From: Lycorma delicatula
Taxonomy: Eukaryota > Arthropoda > Insecta > Hemiptera > Fulgoridae
Length of the DNA stretch: 64,000 nucleotides
Assembly (NCBI RefSeq): GCF_047948215.1
Contig: NC_134465.1
Location: forward strand, 53,453,841-53,517,840
Reading direction: 5' to 3'
The position numbers and the translations under genes are program-made. Shown one piece after another: positions 11,602 to 20,799 of the stretch (its first letter is position 1; every line of letters starts with the position of its first letter). The notes under the pieces are model-generated. The model searched no databases and was not told the origin of the DNA. It saw only the letters and a list, made by a program, of their open reading frames with translations.

Positions 11602-11673
<72 letters not shown>
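11580..11673. repeat. Compound microsatellite (CA)n(TA)n(TG)n
   Basis: A run of CA repeats passes into about 17 TA repeats and then about 16 TG repeats. Because CA and TG arms flank TA, the whole tract is a near-perfect inverted repeat that can extrude as a cruciform. Confidence 0.95.
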
Positions 11674-11678
<5 letters not shown>

Positions 11679-12450
11679 CTACTTGATGTTACAAACAACT
11701 TTTAAATAATATATGCATAGTTAAGTACACGATATAAATGATCTGGTGACAAAGGAAACAAAAAAATAATAATTAATTGCATGACTGAAATTGTGAGAAA
11801 AAGAGTAAACATGATTTCAATGGGATTTTTACGTGTTAAATACTACGTATTCAATCCGATTGTTTTAATTACATAGTTGTATTTTTTTACAATTATTTTT
11901 AATTTGTGAAACAATAACATACATAATGTTTTTCTTATATTTTTATTTAAATGTATTCTACGTTGAATAACAAACACACCACCTCTTTTCCGAGTCTGTT
12001 GTTAACTTATATACTTTTTGCATCGATAATCGTAAGTGAAATATATTACTTGTTATATATATATATATGTATATATTATATCAATCAAAATAATTAATTA
12101 AAAAAATAATCGAAAAATTAAAATGATCGACATGGTAATTTACGATAGTGATTATCTTGCGTTAAGAAGAAATTTCGATTACTATTATTATGACAAAAGA
12201 TATAAAAAGAATAAAGTAAGTATATATAATTTATTATAATAATTTATTCCTTAATTGTATGGTAAATTAATTCATTTTAAAAATAACTAGACGGTCAGTG
12301 TCCGCCCGATCGTCTAGCCGACCGTCTGTAAAGTATCAAGTTTGCTGATATTCATTAAAGAGGAAATTATTAGTAATTTTACTTCTATTAATAATTTCTG
12401 TTGCTATGATGACAGAAATATAATGAAGTAGAAGTTACACATTGTGTAAT

Positions 12451-13155
12451 ATAGCCAAAAAAATTACAATGAAATTGTAAGCCGTACGTACAGTAAGAGT
12501 CTCGCAGATACTTCTTCCGTTCAAAAAATAAAGATTTCTGTAATATAAATAAAACTGTTTTTAGCAAAACGATACTGATATCAAAAAAGGTAAGACATTA
12601 CATTTCTATTATCAAAATCTGTTATTAATTTAGAATTTTCTTTAAAAAAAAAAATACACGTTAAATATATGTAAAGACAATAGATATACAATAATAGATA
12701 ATAAACAATGTTTAAGCGTTATATATAATAAGAAAAAAATTGTTAAAAATATCTTGCCGGGCCGATTTCATTTATTAAACAACGAATAATCATAAGAATT
12801 GTATTATTTCTGTAAATGTGATATGTATTATATATAAATGAAATCGGGCCGGTAAGAGTTTTATAAAACAATTTTCTTTTTTTTGCTTATTATATGGAAC
12901 ACTTAAATATCGTTTATTATCTATTATTGTATTATCTATTGTCTATTACATATATTTTTTTTAAAGAAAATTCTAAATTAATAACAGATTTTTTTAATAG
13001 AAATGTGTAGTGTCTTACCTTTTTTGATATCAGTATCGTTTTGTTAAAAAGAATTTTATTTATATCACGGAAATTTTTCATTTTTGATCGGAGGAAATTA
13101 TATCTGCGAGACTTTTATCGTACGGTTTACGATTTCATTGTAATTTTTTTTGGAT
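12451..13155. repeat. Long foldback element, arms about 320 bp
   Basis: The left arm (12451-12774) and right arm (12835-13155) are reverse complements over almost their whole length, with scattered mismatches and short indels. Shared blocks include AACGATACTGATATC, AAAAAAGGTAAGAC, TCTGTTATTAATTTAGAATT, ACAATAATAGATAATAAAC and GCCCGATTTCATTTA at the loop side. The loop is about 60 nt. No open reading frame. It could be a MITE or foldback transposon with very long terminal inverted repeats, or a source of long hairpin RNA. Confidence 0.9.
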
Positions 13156-13159
13156 AACA

Positions 13160-14670
13160 TTGGGTTTTGTTGTTAAATTATTATTTTTTTTATTTTTATG
13201 AATTGCTGATTGTTATCTTATGGATTTATTATTAAAATTTATTGCCTTTCTATAACAAAAAAATTGAAACGGCCAGTTTTTTCCTTTTTTAATAAAACTA
13301 GTATAATGACCTTTACGAATCGTCATGTATACTAATATTGCACTGATGTGATGTAATATTGCACTTATTTATAAGTATAACCTTCGATTTTTATCTTTAA
13401 AATCGATTTTACCAATCGAATTATATCTGTTTTATTTATTTCTTTTTAATAAAATTATTGTAAACTAATACTTTTATTTCTTTTTAAAGAAGAGATGGGA
13501 ATTAAAAAAATTGTTTCATCTTTACTACTTTCATTTACGTAACAGCATTTTCTATTAAAACAAGCTGTAGTATATTTTCTTTTAAATTGTATTATTTCAA
13601 GTACATTATTAAGTTTTTGTAAGCTACCTAGTAATATCAAGTACTGCTATCTAGCGGCGCGATTCGTAAAGGTACATTAAAAAAATGAATAAAATGACAT
13701 ATTCGAGTCCCGCGGTTCCTCAAATGGAAAAAAAACGTTGTCTAACAAAATTCCAGGTATTTTTTTGAAAGTATTCTTTATTACAAATCTAATTGAACTA
13801 AAATATAATTTTTTCACGCTTATTTTATTTTTTCCCCCCGTTTTTATTTCACTGTTAGGTTAGGTCATGTTTAGAACTGTAAAAGTAGTTCCTTGATCTC
13901 TTACCGACGAAGTTCTAACGAACTCCGTGATACATCGTATGTATCAAGAAGCATGCTACTTCTATACTAAATCTTATTTTTTTTAATTTTAAAAAAACTT
14001 ATGTCTACTATGGTTTTTAACAAAATGTAAAAAAATAATAAGTATAATAAATGTTAATAAAAACAACGTACTATGTATAGTACACAATACAATTTATTAT
14101 ATAGTTGTTAGTTCAGTTTTTTCCGACAGATGATGGCGCTTCATTCAAAATAAAAATGTGACCACATGCAACAAACAAACTAACGCACCATGCTTTTTAA
14201 AAACAGGGATTTAAATATGTATTGATTGGTTGGTTGATTTTTATAATATTCTAGAACTATTAAGATATCTTTACGGCAAAATTTTTAAGGCATTATATAA
14301 AGGGATAGACTTGGTGGTTATCTTATGTTTTTTGATTTCGAAAATCTAATGAGCAGGTCCTAGAATTGTATTTACCGTAGTTTTCATGATATCCAACGTA
14401 AAACAGAAAAATTCAGTGACGAAAAACCTGTTTTTTTTAGGTTTTAGGTACATTAACTTTTTTCAATGATAAATAAACGCGTAAATTTTATTTTCAAAAC
14501 TTGTAGGGAATTTAATTCTGAGAAAATTGATCTAATAAAACTAGGAAAAACAAAAAAAAATCAACGGTACTTGTTTGCTATCACACAGCCAATTTTATTC
14601 ACTTTTTTTTATGCAACTTTATCAAAAAATAAATAAAACGTATTATTACAATATATTAAAAAGAATATAT
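13160..14670. other. Intergenic, no recognised gene
   Basis: AT-rich DNA. The only open frame over 60 codons (13455-13640, minus) is low complexity and matches nothing I know. Confidence 0.4.
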
Positions 14671-14676
14671 CTCTTA

Positions 14677-14945
14677 GAGAGCGAAGCGAGCGTAGGTTGT
14701 TTGTTTAGATTATGTTGACTTCGTGTACTGACGAATCGTATGTATATCAACATTACCTAATCAAACATAACCTACACTCGCTTTCCCCTTGAGCTCGCTA
14801 ACCTTGTAGAATTAACGTTAAATATGCGTATTACGCGCTATCTAATGTTAATTAGACGAGCTTAGTGAGCGTAGGTTATGTTTGGTTAGGTTGTGTTTAT
14901 GTACCCCACGATTCATCACCAACGGAGTCAACATAATCTAAAGTG
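14677..14945. repeat. Inverted repeat with a GCGAGCGTAGGTT motif
   Basis: Arms about 14707-14799 and 14853-14942 are imperfect inverted copies, each carrying AGATTATGTTGACT at the outer end and AACATAACCTAC near the loop. Just outside the left arm is AGCGAAGCGAGCGTAGGTT, which occurs again inside the foldback at 35096-35460. Non-coding. Confidence 0.7.
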
Positions 14946-15149
14946 TTATGTGATTTTTATTTTTCATTAAAAAATGCACTTTTTCCCCACCTTAAACAAA
15001 CGTTATTATTCATTTTCTCATGAAATCTGAAGAAGTTTCATCAAAACAGTGAAAAAAATGCGAAAACTGACAATTACCAAACTCAACTTTTATTATTGAA
15101 AACAAAACAGAACAAAACGTTTTTTTACTTTCCCATTGTGTACGTTACA

Positions 15150-15595
15150 ATTTTTTCAAACCATGGCCCAATGAGATGAGGATGAAATGTATGATATATA
15201 AATGAGGTATAGTCTTGCATAGAGCATTTCTCAGACGTTTGTTAATCCTCCCCCCCCCCCACCTCAACCACAAAGTACACCAGTATCCACTGTTTCTAGT
15301 ATTCAAATCATATTTGTAATAAATAAGCTAACTTTTTTACTAGGATTTAGCCGGCCTCCATGACGCGAATGGTAGCGTCTCGGCATTTCACCCGGGTTTG
15401 AATCCCGATCAGGTATTATGACATTTTCACACACGCTAAAAATCATTCAACTTATCCTCTGAAGAAAAAAGTAACGGTGGTCCTGGAGGTTAAATAAAAA
15501 AAAAAAAAGATTTGAACCTCAGAACCTTCGACTTCGAAAATCAGTTGTTAAATAAGTTAACCATTAGACAAGTCCGACGGGCTTGAACAAAACTT
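15150..15595 (-). repeat. SINE-1 copy split by a SINE-2
   Basis: Minus-strand SINE-1: body AAAGTACACCAGTATCCACT and ATTCAAATC at the left, and head with ACCATTAGACAAGTCC at the right. A SINE-2 in the opposite orientation interrupts it at 15349-15508. A poly-C run at about 15249-15260 lies within it. Confidence 0.82.
15349..15508 (+). repeat. SINE-2 nested in SINE-1
   Basis: Plus-strand copy: AGCCGGCCTCCATGACGCGA head, GGGTTTGAATCCCGATCAGG B-box region, tail TTATCCTCTGAAG...TCCTGGAGGTTAAAT and poly-A. The host word CTAGGATTTGAACCT of SINE-1 is split, with GATTT repeated on both sides (15344-15348 and 15509-15513). SINE-2 therefore inserted after SINE-1. Confidence 0.88.
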
Positions 15596-15683
15596 AACAT
15601 AAAAATGTTATAAATTTGTAAAAATTAAAAACAGATTTTTTTAAAAAAATTTTATTTATACCTTTGAAAGATAAAATACTTTT

Positions 15684-15980
15684 AATTAAATAAATTTATC
15701 AATTAATATAATCCTCTTATCAGCACGTTGATCTGTTCTATAGATCTTTCAGGTTACTTGGAAGCCATCATCAGAAGTTAAAATTAAATTATTTAAAATC
15801 AGAAGTGTAAAAAAGACTGTATTTAAATTTTAACTATGATTTTTTTTTTTACAATTTTACTTTAAATTCATTAATTTTAACTGCTGATGATGACTTTCAA
15901 GTAAGCCGAAAGATCTAGAGAACGTATCAACATGCTGGTAAGGTGGATTATATTAATTGTTAATTTATTTAACATATTAG
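15684..15980. repeat. Foldback/MITE-like inverted repeat
   Basis: Arms of about 100 bp (15684-15790 and 15870-15980) pair as imperfect inverted repeats. Matching blocks are TCAATTAATATAATCC at the outer end, AGATCTTTC in the middle, and CATCATCAG..GTTAAAATTAA at the loop side. The spacer is about 80 bp of A/T-rich DNA. Non-coding. Confidence 0.8.
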
Positions 15981-16636
15981 AGGTACCATATTTGAGAAAT
16001 TAATTTCTCCAAAAAAATTAACTTTTCAAAAAAAAACTCAGCGTGATTTATACTGTATTATAATTTAAGTAAATATTCGATAATTCCACCATTGAGATCG
16101 ACGCACTTTTTATCTCGTTTCCTTACATTTTTCTGTGGTTAACCTAATAATATCTTTGCGTCCTTGATAAGGACGGCAGCATTGGGAATGCGAGCAACCA
16201 TTTCGTTACGCGTGTCTACTTTTTGCTTGTATACCTCGCATTTCATGAATTCTCAAAAAAAGTAAACTATTGAAGTAAGATAATACTCGTAACAAAAATT
16301 ATTATTTTGGCTTTAAAATAAAATCTCAGAAAATTTTATTTGCTTTATCTTTCCAACCGTTCGTAACTTATTCTTCTTTTTTATAAACGAGAATTGTATA
16401 AATTAATAGTCTATTATATTCATAATATATTCTATATATTCATAATATATAATTTATACAGCAGATTTAAATAAAATAACTATTTACATACTGTATGTAT
16501 CGCGCGCGCGTGTATGTGAGATACAAAGAAATTTATAGTTGGTGAATAAAATAAACATAAATAAAACACTTGTACTTCCTTTACAATTTAAATAAATAAA
16601 ACATTTTTAAAAAAAATTGAATCCGACTCCAAAAAT

Positions 16637-16640
<4 letters not shown>

Positions 16641-16669
<29 letters not shown>
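16641..16669. repeat. (AG)n microsatellite
   Basis: Uninterrupted AG dinucleotide run, about 14 units. Confidence 0.97.
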
Positions 16670-16675
<6 letters not shown>

Positions 16676-16977
16676 AGAAATTAAAAAACACGACTCCCAA
16701 AAAAAAATATTGCCCTTTAATAATTTACTAATATAGGATAATTGAAGAGCGTGCGGGTAATAATTTTGTATACAGTATTTGTATATAGTATAATTTTTTA
16801 TTTCAAATATTTTAATTCATTTTATTTATATATACAGAGTGATTCAAAGAAACGGGAAATAAAAAAATTAAATAACGTTAATGATACATTTTTTTTAGAA
16901 AATGAATTTTATTTCATGTAATTGTACAACTGTTGCCATTTTAGTTTATTTTTAGTTTATTTTACATACATTTTAGT

Positions 16978-17376
16978 TTATTTTTTAAAGATGACATCTT
17001 CCAGATGACCTCTTCTACGTAAACACTCACGAAGTCTCTTCGTTAAATTGTTCATGGTTTGACGTAACATCTCGACTGGAATTTCCGCAATTACTTCTCG
17101 GATCTTTGCCTTCAGTTCTTCCGTTGTAGCAGGTCTACTGTGGACCACTTTGCTATTAAGGTGACCCCACAAAAAGTAATCGCAAGCTGAGAGATCAGGC
17201 GATCTGGGAGGCCATCTAATGTCACCATTTCGTGAAATGACACGTTGTCCAAACAATCTGCGTACAGCTGCCATTGATATTCGTGCAGTATGTGACGTTG
17301 CTCCGTCTTGTTGAAACCAGACTGTGTTAAGAATCTGTGGAAATCTCTTTTTCTTGTTCCACAACAAAGGTTTCAA
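16978..17376 (-). CDS. rosa-type transposase, C-terminal part (second and third catalytic Asp)
   Basis: Continues the transposase in the next frame, overlapping the N-terminal part around the T run at 17348-17352. The genuine protein joins near KRFPQILNTVWFQQDGA. The second catalytic Asp is in QQDGATSHTA (residue 24 of this frame). The third is in SPDLSACDYFLWG (residue 66). Exactly 41 residues separate them, the spacing of the DD41D/rosa lineage rather than DD34D mariners or DD34E Tc1. The C-terminus ends in LRECLRRRGHLEDVIFKK, close to the left terminal repeat. The 'start' Met here is only where the frame opens. If the frameshift is a sequencing slip, the element could be active; if real, it is a very young pseudogene. 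Confidence 0.88.
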   Translation of the reverse strand: MKPLLWNKKKRFPQILNTVWFQQDGATSHTARISMAAVRRLFGQRVISRNGDIRWPPRSPDLSACDYFLWGHLNSKVVHSRPATTEELKAKIREVIAEIPVEMLRQTMNNLTKRLRECLRRRGHLEDVIFKK

Positions 17377-18163
17377 GCACGGCTATGTAATGAGCCGACG
17401 TCACTGTAATCGCAAGACCGTTGTCATCCTCAAAAAAATAAGGGCCTATAACACCGTAAGATGACATAGCACACCGCACTGTCACTTTCTGGCTGTGCAA
17501 CGGACGCTGGTGTAGCTGCGTAGGATTTTCTTGTGCCCGGTATCTGAAATTTTGCTTGTTAACAAATCCGCTGAGGTGGAAATGCGCTTCGTCTGACATC
17601 CACAGTTCGTGAACAAACTCTTCGTTATTATTTATCTTCTGAAGCATTACATTACAGAATTGTGCTCGCACAACTGCATCGTTCGGTTTCAGTTCCTGGA
17701 CGATCTGGAACTTGTATGGATGGTATTGCAAGTCCTTCACTAACATTCTTCGAACACTTGAACTATGCAATTGTAAAGATGCTGAGAGACGACGGATTGA
17801 CCGATGTGGACTTCGTGTGACAGCATCTTGTAAAGCTTGAACATTCTGTGGTGTACGGACGGTTCGCTCACGGCCTGGAGGTTTCTTTTTCATTGCTGAA
17901 CTGGTCTCCTCAAAATTAGATATCCATGTTATAATTGCATTTGCTGATGGAACACGGTCGTGCCGTCCCAGATTAAAATGACGGCGAAATTCTCTACGCG
18001 CTCCCTCCACACTGTCATTGTTTTTGTAAAACGCTTTGATGGCAAATACACGTTGCGCACCACTCCAAGGATTCTTGACAACTAAATGGCAGGTTAGGTT
18101 AGAGAGGCTGGCGCCACTTACCAAGTGGTACCAATCGCCCACGGCTACCAACACAGCTTTCAA
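17327..18163 (-). CDS. rosa-type transposase, N-terminal part (DNA-binding plus first catalytic Asp)
   Basis: 278 codons. Residues about 36-80 form the first HTH (AIKAFYKNNDSVEGARREF, then a second helix pair near VPSANAIITWISNFEET). A basic linker (MKKKPPGRERTVRTP) follows, then a second HTH near residues 110-145 (SPHRSIRRLSASLQLHSSSV). The catalytic core begins with ELWMSDEAHFHLSG, where D191 is the first metal-binding Asp. The family cuts and pastes the element at TA by DDE chemistry in the nucleus. The reading frame ends prematurely after EQEKEISTDS, because a run of five T (17348-17352) appears one base out of register; the continuing frame is 16978-17376. The ATG at 18163 lies just inside the terminal repeat; a start nearer the NPWSGAQR motif would fit homologues equally well. 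Without the shift the gene would be complete. Confidence 0.88.
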   Translation of the reverse strand: MKAVLVAVGDWYHLVSGASLSNLTCHLVVKNPWSGAQRVFAIKAFYKNNDSVEGARREFRRHFNLGRHDRVPSANAIITWISNFEETSSAMKKKPPGRERTVRTPQNVQALQDAVTRSPHRSIRRLSASLQLHSSSVRRMLVKDLQYHPYKFQIVQELKPNDAVVRAQFCNVMLQKINNNEEFVHELWMSDEAHFHLSGFVNKQNFRYRAQENPTQLHQRPLHSQKVTVRCAMSSYGVIGPYFFEDDNGLAITVTSAHYIAVLETFVVEQEKEISTDS

Positions 18164-18196
18164 AATTTCCCGTTTCTTTGAATAACTTTGTATATA

Positions 18197-18336
18197 GCTT
18201 ATGACACTCTCGGTAACGGTAAGGATTCCAACGCGGTATTATACATCTAAATCGGTTCAGCCTTTGAGTTGCTACGTTGAACAAACATACATACAATCTA
18301 AATACAGTACACTCATTTTTGTAGTCATATAATAAA
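18197..18336. repeat. Dispersed repeat invaded by the rosa element (right part)
   Basis: Closely similar to 19121-19262: shared phrases ATGACACTC, GATTCCAACGCGG, ATACATCTAAATCGGTTCAG and TACACTC.TTTT followed by TAGTCAT. Non-coding, unknown class. Confidence 0.75.
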
Positions 18337-18657
18337 TTATTATTTAATAAATCACATTGAACATTTTTTTAAATATATTTTAATTTTCAAAGGTGTTTTT
18401 TTTTTAAAAAAAAGGTCTAAATTTATTGTACTAAAAAAACTGTTTTGAATTTTTACAAATTTATAAAATGTTTTTGTTGTTTGTTATTAACAGAAGTTAA
18501 TTTTTTTTTCATAAACTTTATTAAATCAACTTTCTCAGAATAAAATTTTCTACACATTTGATATTAAAATTAACGCATTTATTAGTCATTTAACAATGTT
18601 TTTATACTTCAAACCTAGAAAAATATTTTTTGTCACCGAACTTTTTGTTTTACGTTG

Positions 18658-18825
18658 TTTTTTTTTTTTGTTTTTTTAAACCTCCGGATCCACCGTTAGG
18701 CATTCTTCAGAGGATGAGATGAATGATTTGTAGCGTATGTGAAAATGCCACGCCTGACCGGGATTCGAACCCGGGACTTCCGGATGAAAGGCCGAGACGC
18801 TACCACTCACGCCACGGAGAACAGC
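18658..18825 (-). repeat. SINE-2 copy with 15-bp target duplication
   Basis: Full minus-strand SINE-2 bearing CGGGATTCGAACCCGGGA and the ACCTCCGGATCC...ATTCTTCAGAGGATG 3' domain. TTTTGTTTTACGTTG occurs perfectly on both flanks (18643-18657 and 18826-18840), giving exact ends. The open frame 18723-18935 overlapping it is not a gene. Confidence 0.93.
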
Positions 18826-19120
18826 TTTTGTTTTACGTTGGGTATCATGAAAACTATGGTAATTACAGTTCTGGGACCTATTTTATTCGATTTTTCAGGT
18901 TAAAATACTTTAGAATCCATCAAGTATATCCCTAATATACTGAAATTTCACCAGATGAACTGAAACCCGTGCGACATTTTTCATTAGTAATAATTCGATA
19001 TCAAAGCGTTTTCGGACATATGTTTGTATGAACTTCTTTTCCTTATTTCAAGTTCTAGAATCATTTTCCAGATTATTTACCTTAACTTTTGAATCAATTG
19101 CATAAATATACATTTATATA

Positions 19121-19262
19121 GTCTATGACACTCCTGGTAACGTAAAGATTCCAACGCGGGGTCATACATCTAAATCGGTTCAGCCGTACAGCTGCTACAG
19201 TAGAACAAACACATACATTCACCCTAAGTACATTACACTCCTTTTTGGGTAGTCATGTAAAA
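19121..19262. repeat. Dispersed repeat, uninterrupted relative of 18197-18336
   Basis: Same phrases as the repeat flanking the rosa element, here preceded by ATTTATATAGTCTATGACAC without an insertion. It shows the empty-site form of the TA target. Confidence 0.75.
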
Positions 19263-19952
19263 AGAAACATTTTTTTAACATTGTACGGGAATGGAAAAAA
19301 TAACTTTTCCACTACGTCAATATTTATTTTATTAGTATTTTTTTTGTAGGCGTCAAATTTTTAAATGAAATATGAGTGTACGAGATACGGATTACGAAAC
19401 TTATTCGAATTATGGCTAATTTAAGCTAATTCTAGAACTTACTTAGCATTTATTCAAAATTAAATTTAAAATATTATATTGAGGGCGTAATGTATAAACT
19501 ATTTTTTTTTCTTTTCATTACATTTTTTATTTCTTTTTGAAGTCGATCCAGTAATTCTATTCGTTTGAGTTTTGTTACAAAATATACTGCTTATAAGAAA
19601 AAGGAATGTTTTCTTGAAACAAAACAGGCTCGTTTAAAACTACTTAAAGATGCGTAGGATTTTGCGTAGAGATCCAAGATATCGTACATAAAAGTTGAGG
19701 TTATCTTAACTGCAGAAATATATGAAATGTAAAAAACGCAGTCTGAAAGGAAATTTGTACATATTTGATGCGCAAACACCTATCAAATGAACCTCAAGAA
19801 CAAAGATCGTACCGTTTTTCGTCGATTCATACTTATTTGTAATGAAATGTCTGAGAACGTCGTGTTGTTAAGCGAGTGTCGGCGTAACTTTCGAACAAAA
19901 GAATCGCTTCTGGGATCCATCCTGTTTAAAAAATCTGATGTGGACACAACAT

Positions 19953-20637
19953 GTCTTCCTTGTACGCCTAATTAATTACATATACACATTTTTTTTTTAA
20001 TGAAAAGTGCATAAAATTCTATTTCAATTTTGATATTTTTTCATTTTTTTCTTATTGTTATTATTGAATTACTACTTATCGAAAAAAAAATTGTTTACAA
20101 TTAGAGGTTAATATTAATAAATTAATATTTTAAATTAAAAACAAAAATTAAAAAAAAAATCGATGTGCCTTCCCCTTGTAAGATCCAAATATTTCATTAA
20201 TTAAAATTTTATCTGGCTATAACTCTGGAACTGATGAAAATAAGTACCACTTATGATCGATATATCGTTAAAAAGCTCTCAATGGGAGGGCTTATTACTG
20301 CAGTTAAGAAAAAGTCAAAAATCCAAATTTTTGAGGATTTTGGGCCTTTTTGGACACGTCTGGTTTAGTCGATTGCAATCAAAAGGGGAGTGCACAACTA
20401 GATGTTAACAACAGTTAAATCCAAAATTTCAACATGCTACGGCCAATCGTTTTTGAGTTAAGCGATATACATATGGATATTTGTACGTACAGATGCATAT
20501 GTATATCATATGCATCCATTTTGACTAGTTTTAACACTACTCAAAATGAATTCAGGGACTGTCAAAATGGATATTTCCGTTGAAATATGAAAACAAACAT
20601 TTTTCACGACCACAATACTTACTTCATACAAGGAAGT
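19953..20637 (+). repeat. ACTTCCTTGTA-ended repeat, copy 1
   Basis: About 685 bp, starting TCTTCCTTGTA and ending TACAAGGAAGT (about 11-bp terminal inverted repeat). An internal block X (AATGAAAAGTGCATAAAATT ... GGTTAATATTAA) is followed by block Y (ATGTGCCTTCCCCTTGTAAG ... AACTGATGAAAATAAGTACC ... TTATTACTGCAGTTAA). The same order is found at 62378-63086. No coding capacity. Class unknown; non-autonomous DNA element likely. Confidence 0.8.
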
Positions 20638-20699
20638 AAAAAGGAGAAGGAGAATCTCCTCCTTTTTGAAATCTATTAAAAATGATTGCTTATTAAAGA

Positions 20700-20790
20700 T
20701 TATTGCCATGCCTGACCAGTATTCGAATCTAGGACCTACGGATAAAATGCTGAGACAAATAATCACATGCTGAGAGGCTTCCATTGAAGA
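20700..20790 (-). repeat. SINE-2 relic
   Basis: Degraded tRNA-like head only: CATGCCTGACCAGTATTCGA and AGGACCTACGGATAAAATGC, read on the minus strand. Confidence 0.6.
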
Positions 20791-20799
20791 TCCTCAAAA

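Larger units (their letters stand above)
16829..18196 (-). mobile_element. rosa-type (DD41D) Tc1/mariner transposon, nearly intact
   Basis: About 1.37 kb, bounded by terminal inverted repeats of about 30 bp. Left end TATACAGAGTGATTCAAAGA and onward through AACGGGAAAT (16831-16860). The right end is its reverse complement with few mismatches (18165-18196). Both sides abut TA dinucleotides, the IS630/Tc1/mariner target. The single transposase gene on the minus strand is split by one frameshift (see the two coding entries). The element sits inside an older repeat whose uninterrupted relative lies at 19121-19262, which confirms insertion at TA. The most recent-looking DNA transposon in the window. 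Confidence 0.93.

Noticed and set aside
12123..12217. Possible exon MIDMVIYDSDYLALRRNFDY... ending AAA|GTAAGT
   Set aside because: Low-complexity Tyr/Lys-rich reading in AT-rich DNA with no acceptor partner or homologue; a lone donor match is weak.
18723..18935. 70-codon open frame with Arg/Pro-rich sequence
   Set aside because: It is the antisense reading of the SINE-2 tRNA-like head; the same peptide style appears wherever that SINE does.
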